Source of the DNA: Scilla litardierei
Lineage: Eukaryota; Streptophyta; Magnoliopsida; Asparagales; Asparagaceae
Length of the DNA: 64,000 nucleotides
Assembly: GCA_030789695.1 (NCBI GenBank)
Contig: CM061138.1
Coordinates: 16,440,214 to 16,504,213 of the forward strand
Direction: 5' to 3'
The number at the start of each line of letters is the position of its first letter. Position 1 is the first letter of the stretch. Under the pieces are notes generated by a model. The model saw only the letters and a list, made by a program, of their open reading frames with translations, did no database searches and was not told the origin of the DNA. Of the stretch, positions 23,001 to 35,000 are shown piece by piece. Made by a program: the position numbers and the translations under genes.

Positions 23001-26000
23001 AAAAGATTAGTGATCCACTACAGAGAATGTTGATTCTGTCTCAATAATACAGCATGCGATCCACTTGTATACATCTTCTCTTTCCTTCTTTCAGTGTTCA
23101 TTAAGGGTGGTTGCACCCTTTTCCTTATTATTCCCCAGTTCTAACTTTCTCATTTCTTGAACTTGCACATGGCTGTCCATATGTCCTTGTATCTTAGACT
23201 TACATGACTAGTTTCATGTGAGGACTCCACTTCAACATCTCCATCTTCAATTACCAGATGATCTCTAATAACTTGAATCTTTGTTTCTTTGACCTCATTC
23301 GATGATTGCGTGGCTTTTAATGCATCAATTGCTTTCAGTCTAATAGCCTTAGAAAATTTTATGCAAGGATCAACATTTCCATCTTTCCTGCACGATGTGT
23401 TTTGAAACGGCTAATACCGTCGCTTATGACATGCTCACAAAACTTGCATCCCACTTTATTAGATGTCAACTTCTTCCCACGATCCCAAAAATATGTTTCT
23501 GCCCGGTGGATGATGCTTTGTTAGATGCTCCCGAGGATATTTTTGATACCTACTATCGACGAGTATAAGCATTGGAAAAATTATTAAATTAAAATTTAAA
23601 ATAAAAAACTTAAAAAATTATCGTATATCATGACTTATGACTGTAAATAAGTGTGAGATTTAAATATACATATCATATATTTAGTAATCAGAAGACAACG
23701 TCTCTATATGTAGCATAAAGACTATCATTATTTCAATCTCTATAGTCAAGAATCAGGATTGTACGGTAGCTGGTAATGAACAATATCCAATCCATAATCT
23801 CCATGTCAAGTGTCAACTTAAAACTGATATGAAATCCATTATCCAATAATCCAATACGCCAAGTTATACAACTATACAAGTGAATGAATAAAACCCCAAC
23901 TAATCCAAGTGTTAAATCTCCAGTCAGGCAATAACATGGCCCAATACTTGACTAAAAGATTAATTGGAATCAATTTCATTTTTACATAGTTTATGTACAT
24001 CCCACAGTTTGCTCAGAACAATATCATCATGAACAATATCATCATCGAAATAATATCTTTCAACCCAACAATATTTATTATTTTCTCAGAACACTGTCGT
24101 CGAAATAAATATTTCTCAAGTCTCAACTCAACAATATTATTCTCAGAATATTGAGAATAATGTCATCATCGAAATAATATTTCTCAAAGCGACAATTTTT
24201 TCTCAGAACAACATTTTCATCGAAAAAATATTTCTTAAGTCTCAACCTAACAATAATATCCAAGAATATTATCCCAAATCCCAAGTCTCAACCCAACAAC
24301 ATTGGAAAAAATGTCATCATCGAAGAATAAGAAGAAGCGGCACCAGCTGCTGAGAAGAAGTGGCACCAGCTGCTGAGAAGAAGAAGCGGTTGCACTGAAT
24401 GGTAAAAAAGGAAGAAGCAGTTGCACCGAAGAGTAAAGAAGGAAGAAGAATAAATAAAAAACCAAAGATATGTAAAAAAATGTAGAATCAAGTTGAAAAA
24501 ACATAAAAAAATTATTTTTTCCGATTTACCTCAAATTTTCGTCAAACGAGCGAAGAATCGAAACAGAAAAATCTTAATTTCTATTGGACGAGAAAAAAGA
24601 GTGAAGAGAGAGATTAGAGTTGATCACGAGTGATTTGGTGCTCATTTGGTTAATTATTGGGTTTTAGTCAAACGAATTTGGGTCGAATTGATTTTAAACC
24701 CGTTAAAAAAATTTCGAAACTTGTAAGGAACCGTGCTGGTCCTTATCGGCCGTATCGGCCCGATAAATCCAATTATCCGGATTTTTTCTTTTCCCCTGAA
24801 ATATCACGGTATCGGGTTGATTAGATCCGATACAGATTTATAGGTTTGGATTTATCGGTCGATAAATTGGCCGTATCGACCAATATTTAGAGTACGGATA
24901 TATTATATATGAGATCTATGTTATGTAGTCGTATATAACGATTATCCTCATCTCGTTGTCGCTAACTTTTGAATCAAAATCTAACTCAACAATTTTATGA
25001 CAAAATTTAACCTTTTTAAAATTATCTGACAATTAATATGCCCCTTTATTTAATGTGTATTAATTGACTTTTCAAAAGATGTAGCTGAGCATTATTTTTT
25101 TCCTTAAGAAGAGATTGGCTAACACATCCCATGCACCTTTCGATGTCCACGTATTGAACATTTTCAAGTTGGCTCACTCTTACTCAAAGCATGAACATCA
25201 CCTTGCTGGCATTTATTTTTTTATTTTTTCAAGGCATCTGCCACTTTGGTGGTGTGTTGAATCTGAAAGTGGTGGGTGAATGCTTTAATACCAATTGTTG
25301 ATAGTCTTGAGACTCAATTGGTGGGCACAGACATTAAAACTTAAACTTTGATGCTTAAAACAAAAAGATACTTTCACGCTATAAAATTTGCCACACATTC
25401 CTTTTCACACATACCTTACATCTCTCTTTTGGTAGCTTCTTACAACACACATTCCTTTTCACTTTCACATACCTTACATCTCTCCTCTTTTGGTAGCTTG
25501 TCTTTTACTATTTCGTAAGTGTACCAAATGAATGTCGCGTCGCCTTTATTTTTAGACCTCATAGAAGATTATAGACAACTTTTAGATCAGTATTCTTTAA
25601 GCTTCTAGTAACTCATTCTAGAAAATTCTCATATCTTTGTACAATCTTAGATATTATCTACATGTTTTTACAAGATTCGAACTTCTACTTGTAACACGGA
25701 CGCACTTCTAGAAACTTCTCTATATCTTGATTTTTTTCCATATAAATCTAAAGTGTTCTAGAGTGTCCTTGTACTCCCTAGAATAGCCGAGAATCACGTA
25801 GTTTGTTGATTGGTACATTTTGACCTTAATGGAATTTTAATAAATTGGCTTGAAGACTTCATAAATATTGTATCAAATCTTGGGCATCTTTGAATACTTT
25901 TTAGTTTTTAGTTTCCCCTCTAAAAGCATGCTACTAATTCACGGGATCTGGTTCCTCTACGGTCCAATGTGGTGTTCATCCTGTAACCAGTAAATCTTGT

Positions 26001-29000
26001 CACGTGAACGAATATACATTCATTTCATTTTGTTTTCTTTTTCTATGATTATTTTATGTCTCCAATTTAAAATAAAGAAAAATCTTCTTTGTAGTCTCCA
26101 GGAGAAAGGTTTTTTCCTATTTCTTCCTATACTTTTATTTCAAGTTTTTTTTTAAAAAATGAAATTTACAAAAACAATCACCCGCTTTAAAAAATGGATA
26201 ACTCTAGGTAGGATTTAAAAAATGCGCCTGCTTTCGAATTCTACACACACTAAAAGATCGATATGTCCATATCGGGTAGTTATCTCTTTTATTTTTATCT
26301 TAAATGTGATCAATTCAAAAAACATACCTATGTTTTCTTTGCATTTGGTAGCTCATTTTGTCTCACCCTATTTACTTATCGATATTCTATTGGTTGCTTA
26401 CCCCAATTGTAGGAAAATTCTACATTTGGGTTGTAAAGGAACCAAAGTCATCTTCTCTCAAGTTGCTATACATAATTCGAGATTTCATTCTTCTCTTGGT
26501 ATTTTCCGTATGGTAAATTCAAATCTCAATCTAAATTACATAAGATCTTTGTTCTTGTTCAAAACCTAAATTAAGTATCCGATTTATCTCTCTCTTAAAA
26601 TAATATCTTATTAAGTAGTTTTGGTTCTTAAGATGTTTCTTATGACTTACCCCTTTGATATAAATTTTATCCATCTCTAATTCAACATAATATCTATGAT
26701 TCTATCTTACCTTGTATGTGACAATACTTAATAAATATCTTAACTAATATTGGCATATGATTTTAAATCATTATCCAAATTCATATTATTTTATACAATT
26801 AAAGAAATGTATATAACGTATGAAATAGCCTATAAAAATACCAAAATGAAAATAAAGCATTGTTATTTCCTTCGATCTTAAATATTTTAAATTTAATAAG
26901 TTATATATGTGTGTGTGTGTGTTTGTGTTAAGGCCAAAAATGCGTTAACGGTATTGAGGCTGACGTTGACTCTTCTGTTGAGGTGGAGCCTCGTCAGTAG
27001 GTTTTGTAGGGCCATGATTAGTAGAACATGGGTCATTGGTAGCATGGGCCCTGATTAGTAGAACAGTGGTCGTTGGTAGCAGGAATTAGTAGGTAACGAT
27101 CATTCGACCCTCTGAGCAGATCAAGTCTTAAACGACCGTTGATGGAGATATGACCCTCCTGTTGAATTACTCCACGAGCTTCCTATAGCACAGAGGAATG
27201 TCGGGGGGTCTGATCTGTGTTCCGACCCAAATCCCCTCCAATGTTTAAGTTAGAATGTGAACTTAAGAGAGAGAGCTTGGAGCTGTTGAGATCGACCCAC
27301 AGAGGCTCGTCCCGAGTCAGATGTCACAAGCTATTTAGAGGAAGAAATATTTAGTGGAGTGTAGAATGTCAGAGTGTTAAGTTTCGTTCCTTCCATGTTC
27401 TGTTCATCATCAGTGTATTTATAGATACCTGAGGTCTCTTCAGTGACGTTGGGAGGATAATGATCACCAATTATGGTGCCACGATTCTCTCCCCTAAATA
27501 GGGGTAACCGTCGTCCACGTCTCCGCTATTTATGAGCTTTCTTCAATCCCACGTTCGATGTGTGGAAGTGCAACAGTCGAATGACACATGGACTTTGACT
27601 CAGCTTTGGGCTTCTTTCATAGGCTTTGTGGGCTTTGATCATCCACTGAACAAATCCCTCGATGGCCGGCCCAAGGATGCAACAATAGCCCTCGTCGCTT
27701 GAGCTCAGACAGTCTGTCAGTTGGGGTCAAGTGACGTTACATCTTATTAATGTGGCACGACAGTCGAGAAACGAGTGCTTGAGTTTTAGGCGTCAAAACA
27801 CCTGCTTTTCTGATTTGGACGATGCGTCGGTTCGAAATTTGAGATACTAGGATGTCGGATCACTGACACGTGACCCGATCGTTTCGTCTAAATAAGACGG
27901 TTCCGGAGGACAAATCAAAATCATCGTCTTTGGCATTCCTGATAGATTTCCTTCTTTGGAGATGGCTTCTTCATCTGGTCATGCCTCTGGTAGGGGTTCA
28001 GCTGCCATTGCTCAGAAGGGTAAGGAGAAAGTCGCAGTGCCCAGTTTGATCGCCAACCAAGTCTCTAAAGTGGGCACGAATCAAATTCCCGAGTTCTAGG
28101 AGAAATATGTTCGAATCGATTACCAGATCTGGTTGTCCGAGAGGAATGAAAGGGTTCATCGCCCTGGCGATTAAGAGGTGGAGTTATGTCAAGGCCTTTC
28201 ATCGGAGACTTCGATTTTCCATGCATCCTTTTATGCTCTATTTGCTGAGTATGTTGAACCTTTCCCTTTGCCAATTGATGCCGAATGCCATATGGGCATT
28301 GGTCGGCTCATTGCATTGTGCGTGATGAAGAGGGTTGAACCGACGACAGTGTTGTTCAATTACTTTTTCACGATTCCTTCCCTCAAGGCTCCGGGTTGGT
28401 ATATGATAACTGCTCGTTGAGGTAGGAAATTATTTGACGACCTCCACACCTTGAATTCGAATTGGAAGGACGAATTCGTGTTCGTGGTATTTCAAGGCGA
28501 GTCGAGTTTTTGCACTCGATGGGGGTATGCCTGATTCGGGCACGACTGAAGACAAGCTTATCCAATGAGTGGAAGAAATTCACCGATTCATTGTTGAAGC
28601 TGCTAGAGGAGGCTAGGAAGACGAAATGGTTGTGGACTGACTCGGTGCTGCGCAATACCGTATGGACGAAAGGTCGATCCGACTCCGCCCATCCCCCGTT
28701 TGATCTTTGTCTTATTGATTTTTGCTTTTTCATTGCAAGCATGGTTGGCCTAAAATACCAGGCGGACCCCGAGTTGAGGAAAGCGGTCGAAGCTTCCATC
28801 AGAGAAACTGAGGAGACTGTGTCATCTCCGCAAATGCCTTTTCTGGAGAAAAGGATGTCAGGGACCTCTGAGGCTTTAGCCATTGTCGTTTATGAGGCTT
28901 CTCAACTGGCTCGTCCTCAGCAGAGGAAAAAGAAGAAGTTTCCCATCGAATTTGAGGTGGTTACAGTTGAGGGAATAAAGAGACGAAGGTGGCAACTTCG

Positions 29001-32000
29001 CCTTAGCGACTCAGAGTTGTCAGGGTCGAATGACACCGTGGCTTGGCTGCTTCTTTGGATGCAAGTCAGTCGCGTGATGAGGTCCAACCACAAGAACAAG
29101 AACAGGGGCCTCCTTCAGAGAGATTTAGGAGAGACCACTCCTCTTCCGGAGCTCATGTCGCATCAGGTTTCATGGCCTTGGGGGTCTGTTCCCTCCGGTG
29201 TCTTTGATCGAGGACGTTCCTGAAGAATTTAGATCGTTTTGTTGGAAAGTCGATCGCCTCACGTTCCTGAAGAATTTAGATCGCTTTTGTTGGAAAGTCG
29301 ATCGCCTCAGGCTCTGTTTGATTGTCTTGCGGAGGAGCTCCTTCAGCCGGAGTTCCCAATCAAGAAGGATGAATCGGCGCTTTTGGATTGCGGGACCGCC
29401 TCACGGATTGCCGAGAATGCGACTATACCCCGGGATAAGGCCGTTCTGGAGAGGGTTGATTACGAGAGGCTGTCCTCAATTGCTGTCCATGCGAACGTCC
29501 ATGTAACTATTGCGCTTGTCTTCATTATGGATGAAGCAGGCATAAATATTGACAGCTTTTGCTTGTTTGTAGGCTCTTGTGGCCAGTGCCGCGTTGCGCC
29601 GATGCGCAGCGGTGGTGGCCAACCATGAAGTCACGTTGGCGACGGTCAGAATGGTCGTTGAGAAGGCCCATGCGAAGCTGGATAGATTAGAGCTTCTCAC
29701 CAAATTAAGACAGTCACGAATGCTCCAACTCGAACACGAGTTAGGCGAGTCTTGTAAGAGAGAGGCTGATCAAATTGCTTTGAGGAAACAAGCGGAGAAG
29801 ACGATGCTACAGGAAAGGGCCGAGTGGGAGGCCCGAGCGAATGATCTCCATACCCGACTCGTTAACAGCTTTCGGGGAGTTGACGCGAGGGAAATCACGG
29901 AGAAGGCGGTCCAAGAACATATGGACACATTGCCCGACTTTGATGAATTGTATACGCAGGGGTATGATCTATGTCGATCGGAGGTAAAAAAATCGATTCC
30001 CGGATTTTGCTACAGAGATCGACCAAATCCCAGTGTTTTTCCCAATCGTTGATGGCGATGATCAGGGCCAAGCCATGGAGTAGGCTGTTCCCGTTGACGA
30101 AGCTGTCGCTGTGACGGGCGAGGTTACAGATGTTGGTGCTCCAAGGGATCAAGAGCATGTTGCTTCGATCGAAGGAGACACATGGCATACTGATTCAGTA
30201 TCCGGCCGAGGGATCTTAAAGAGTTTCTTACCCCATCAAGGGGGTTTTGAATGTATAGGGGGCACATATCATCAGAAAATGACAATTTTGTAATATAAAA
30301 TATTGTCAAAAGTTGACATATATAACATATCATCGTCAAAAGTTGGCATATACCTCTTTATTTATCATTATTTGTATGAGTGGCCGTATCGCCATTTGGT
30401 CCCTTTCAACGGGTAAAGCCATTGCTTAAGATGGTAGGGGTTGAATCGTTGAATCATACCCTCATTAGCCCTCGCAGGAAGGTGCAATCCTTGAAGTTGT
30501 GTGAGGGGTGAATTTTCAGCTTATGACCGACCACCAAGTTGCAAATTTTGGTAACGAAGGGGGTGACCCCTTCGTCGTATGGACGACACGGTGGGATCAT
30601 TCAGTTGCGAAGGGGGTGGCCCCTTTGTCTTACGATTAACGATATGTTGGGTCGTTCAGTTGCGAGAGAGTGGCCCCTTCGTCTTACGACTGACGACACG
30701 GTAGGGTCGTTTAGTGGCGAGGGGGTGGCTCATTCGTTTTACCACTGACGACACGGTAGGGTCGTTCAGCTGCGAATGGGTTGGGTCCTTCGTCTTACGA
30801 CTGACGACACTGGAGGGTCGTTCAGTTGCAAATGGGGGTGTCCCTTTCGTCTTATAGCCGACGACATGATTGAGTCGTTCAGTTGCGAGGGGGTGGCCCC
30901 TTCATTTTACGGCTGACGACACGTCAGGGTCGTTCAGTTGTGTAGGAGATGGTCCCTTCGTCTTACGGCTGACGACACGATTGTGTCTCAGTTGCGAGGG
31001 GGTGGCCTCTTCGTCTTACGACTGATCACATTAGATGGTCTTTAGTTGCTTCATCTTACGGCTAACGACACAGTATGGTCATTCAGTTGCAAAGGGGGTG
31101 GCCCATTCGTCTTACTACTGAAGACACTGGAGGGTCGTTCAGTTGCGAAGGGGATTATCCCTTCGTCTTACAGCTGACGACACGATAGAGTCGTTTAGTT
31201 GCGAGTGGGTTGCCCCTTCGTCTTATGACTGACGACATGGTATGGTCGTTCAGTTGTAAAGGGGATGTCCTATTCGTCTTACGGCCGACGACACCAGAGG
31301 GTCGTTCAGTTGCGAGGGGGTGGCCCCTTCGTCTTATGGCTGACGACACGAGAGGGTCGTTCAGTTGCAAGGGGTTGCCCCTTCGTCTTACGGCTGACGA
31401 TACAGTATGGTCGTTCAGCTGCGAAGGGGGTGGCCACTTCGTCTTACAGCTGACGACATGGTTGGGTTGTTCAGTCGCGAAGGGGGTGACCCCTTCGTCT
31501 TACTGCCGACGACACGGTAGGGTCGTTCAGTCGCGAAGGGGTGACCCCTTCGTCTTACTGCCGACGACACAGTAGGGTCGTTCAGTCGCGAAGGGGTGGC
31601 CATTTCGTCTTACAGCTGACGACACAGAAGGGTCGTTCAGTTGCGAAGGGTCGTTCAGTTGCGAAGGGGGTGGCCCCTTCGTCTTACGGCTGATGACATA
31701 GGAGGGTCGTTCAGTTGCGAGGGGATGGCCCATTCGACTTACTGCTGACGACACGGTATGGTCTAAGTTTGCTTTCATGGAGACTATGAATTGAAATGAG
31801 CACAATCTATTTAAATTTCTACTAAGGAGTGTATCCTTATAAGTAGTACGCTCCTCGGGTTTAACTGAGCGTTTAGACGGAGTAATTCTCATATAATTCA
31901 TGAGTGCCATGGTCAAGAGAGACATTTTCGAAGGAAAGAACAGACTTTATTTATGCGTAGTAAATGCTTTGATATAGAAGAAAAAAAGCGTACGTGCGTT

Positions 32001-35000
32001 TTGATCTTTGCACGGGGCTGTTTGTCTGGCTCTTATTTGATTCTGGTCCAGATGCTTGTTAATCGACCACTTCGATGGCAGGTGACTCAGTCATTGGCCC
32101 TTAGCCTTTCTGCTTCGAGGTCCCTTCTTTGCCTGGCTGGTCGTCACCGGGCTTCTTGGGATGACCACGTTTGACTACCACGTCGATTTCCTTCTTCAAT
32201 GTCCAACAATCGTTGATGTCGTGCCTGTAGTCGTTGTGTTACTTACAGAATTTGAGGTCATCCCTTTTCTCATACCTGTTTTTCTTAACAGGTTCATTGG
32301 TGAGCTCTTCTTGCAGAGTGTACGCTAGGACTTCTGCCTTGGGGGCATTTGCTCTGGCATGGACATGGCGTTCCTTGCTCCGAGGGCTCCTTTTCCTCTG
32401 TCGCTTATCCTGAAGCTTTTGACGAGGGGTTCCTTGGGGTTGCTTTCCTTTTTTTTGCTTCTCCTAGATGAGTAGGAGTGTTGTTCTCCACAGATTCAAT
32501 TGCCTCTTCCGAGACTATGAACCGATCGACTATGTTGAACAGCTCCACTAGGTTATTCGGTGGAAAGTGGTGGATGGCCCTCAGAAGGTGTTTATTTTGG
32601 ACTGCTTGGATAAAAGCCGTAATGATAGTTACGTCTGGGGTATCGTTCACTTCTAGCCGTTCATCGTTGAATCGCTGGACGAGCGATTGGATCGACTCCT
32701 TCTCTTTCTGCTTTAAAGAGAAGAGATGTGAAGATTTTCTTTTAGGGCGTTGCCCTACAACGAATTGCCTTCAAAACAGGTCATACAACTCGTCAAAAAA
32801 CCTAACGTTGTCATCGGGTAACCCGTTGTACCATCCATCTGTTGCTTTGATGAGCGTGGTGTGGAAAGCTTGGCAAAGGTGTGGTTCGTCGGCTCCGTGA
32901 AGTAGCATCACGTTTTGGTATCTGCAGATGTGCTCCCATGGGTCGCCTTTGCCGTCGTACGTCTGCAGGGAGGGTAGTTTAAACTTCGGGAGGAAAGTAG
33001 CCGATGTGATGTTCTCCTTCAGCAGGGTTCGTCGATTGGCTGGGAGGGTAAGTTGGGTTCGACCATCTCTGCCTTAGGTGAGTAGTGTCGAAAGAACGGT
33101 TGGGGATTTCCTCCGCCTCCCTCCTCTCGTTGCTGCCTGCAAAATCAAGGAGGTTTGGGCCCTGAGTGACTTGGTCTATTACCTGCTCTAGGATGCTGCG
33201 GACGGCTCGTCTATTGTTGGATGGACTAGGACCTCCCTGGTGCCCGAATGCACGGTTGTTGTTCCCCATCTTCCCATTCCGGTGAGATGTATGTGTTGTA
33301 TTGAGCGGTGCATTCTCCTGTCGTTCTGTCCTTGGATCTCTAGGATCCCTAGAAGCAGCAGCCTCCCTCGTAGGTGGATTTGGATGCGGTGGCTGCTCAT
33401 TTACTGGTGGTGGGTGCCCAGTGCTTTGCTGCACCGCAGCGTGATGCTCTTTTCGACCTTTTCCGCGAATCGATCGAATTGTTCCTGAGATACTTTGGGT
33501 ACTCTGGACCCCTTTGAGGAAGACGCGGATTCTGCAACGTCTTCGACTTGAACGCTGTTCGCCTTCTGGTTCTCAGTTGGACCAAGGTTTGGTCCGGAGT
33601 TGCTGGGTCCAGCCACGGCTGGTGTGATGTTTCGGGATGTCGACCGATGTTTCCCATAAATGGTGCCGATTGTTAAGGCCAAAAATGGCGTTAACGGTAT
33701 TGAGGCTGACGTGGACTCTTCTGTTGAGGTGGAGCCTCGTTAGTAGGTTGCGTGGGACCCTGGTTAGTACAACCGGGGTCGTTGGTAGCTGGAATTAGGA
33801 GGCAACGATTGTTCGACTCTCTTAGCAGATCGAGTCTTAAACGACCGTTGATGGAGATATGACCCTCCTGTTGAATCACTCCACAAGCTTACTGTATCAA
33901 AAAGGAACGTCGGGGGAGGGGGTCGGATCTGGGTTCCGATCCAATCCCCTCCGATGCTTAAGATAGAATGAGAACTTAAGAGAGAGAGAGAGAGCTTGGA
34001 GTTGTCAAAATCGACCCACGGAGACTCGTTCCGAGTCAGACGTTGTAAGCTATTTGGAGGAATGAATATTAAGTGGAGTGTAGAATGTCAGAGGGTTAAG
34101 TTTCGTACCTCCCATGTTTTGTTCATCTTCAGTGTATTTATAGACATCTGAGGTCTTTTAAGTGATGTTGGAAGGATAACGGTCACCAATTATGGCGCCA
34201 CGATCCTCCCCCCTAATTGGGGTAACCGTCGCCCACGTCCCCGCTTTTTATGAGCTTCCTTCAATCTCACGTTCGATGGGTGGAAGTGCAACGTGCGAAT
34301 GACACATGGGCTTTGACTGAGTGAGCTTCGGGCTTCTTTCATGGGCTTTTTGGGCTTTGATCGCCCACCGAACGAATCCCTTGAGGGCCGGCCCAAGGAT
34401 GCAACATATGTGCAACCATTATTTCTGTCAACTTTCTTTATGTATTTAAAGAGTATGCTTATTAATCAACCTTAACTTTTTTCCTTCTTTCAATTTACTA
34501 TTTTATTATGTGATTGGGTTGTTCTTAAGCGTTCATATGCACATCATATTTAAACCAAGCTCTTGATTACTCTTTAATGTAAGGACGAAGGTTTGAGAAC
34601 TAGTTTCAGAACAAATGTTAGGTTTCGATCTGTTTTGTTCGTTTCATGGTTTCCTGTCAAGTTTTGATTTTGGATTTATTTGTATGTGTGTGTATATATA
34701 TATAAATACATTTATAATATAAATTTTAGAGTTTTAATGAAATTTTAGAATTTTAGAATTTTTAATAAATATTTTTATGATGGTATTCAAATAGCTTCAG
34801 ATATTTAAACCCAATCATACACTATATTGGATTTGTGTTTCAGTTTCAAATGAACTTGGATATTAAAACCCAAACCCATATTCTATTTAAAAAACCCATA
34901 TTCAATCTCTTTTATCACATCAATCTTGATTTTCAAAAGGTTTCAGCTAAAACTAATTGAAATCGACCGAAATCGAGATTTAGAGGTAGTTTCGTATCAC

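Larger units (their letters stand above)
18863..25800 (-). mobile_element. Ty1/copia relic without pol, carrying a nested hAT transposon
   Basis: Two LTR-like blocks in the same orientation (18863-19281 and 25296-25800) flank gag pieces that read on the minus strand. From right to left: LTR, primer site, gag N-terminus (24905-25230), hAT insertion (about 20740-24900), gag C-terminus with zinc knuckle (20330-20735), a tandem duplication, a purine-rich tract and the left LTR. Apart from the hAT, only 1.4 kb separates the gag from the left LTR, too short for pol, and no integrase or RT motif was found. Confidence 0.65.
26926..34406 (-). mobile_element. Tat-like Ty3/gypsy element lacking pol (non-autonomous, LARD-like)
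   Basis: Two similar direct LTRs (26926-27684 and 33671-34406) flank a 6.0-kb internal region. The minus strand reads 5' LTR, primer site, gag, tandem-repeat array, and then a region whose ORFs run on the opposite strand, then the 3' LTR. Gag is of the Tat-lineage type. No protease, RT, RNase H or integrase motif was found. Some Tat-lineage elements are known to carry extra antisense ORFs and tandem repeats between pol and the 3' LTR; here both remain but pol is gone. Flanks are TATGT on the right and GTTTG on the left, next to a (GT)n tract, so no clean TSD is visible. Confidence 0.8.

Noticed and set aside
30522..31766. Possible CRISPR array
   Set aside because: The spacing is continuous repeat with no unique spacers, and the host is a plant. 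It is a tandem satellite-like array.
31155..31925. Open frames across the ~56-bp array
   Set aside because: They translate the tandem repeat itself, on both strands, with no conserved protein.
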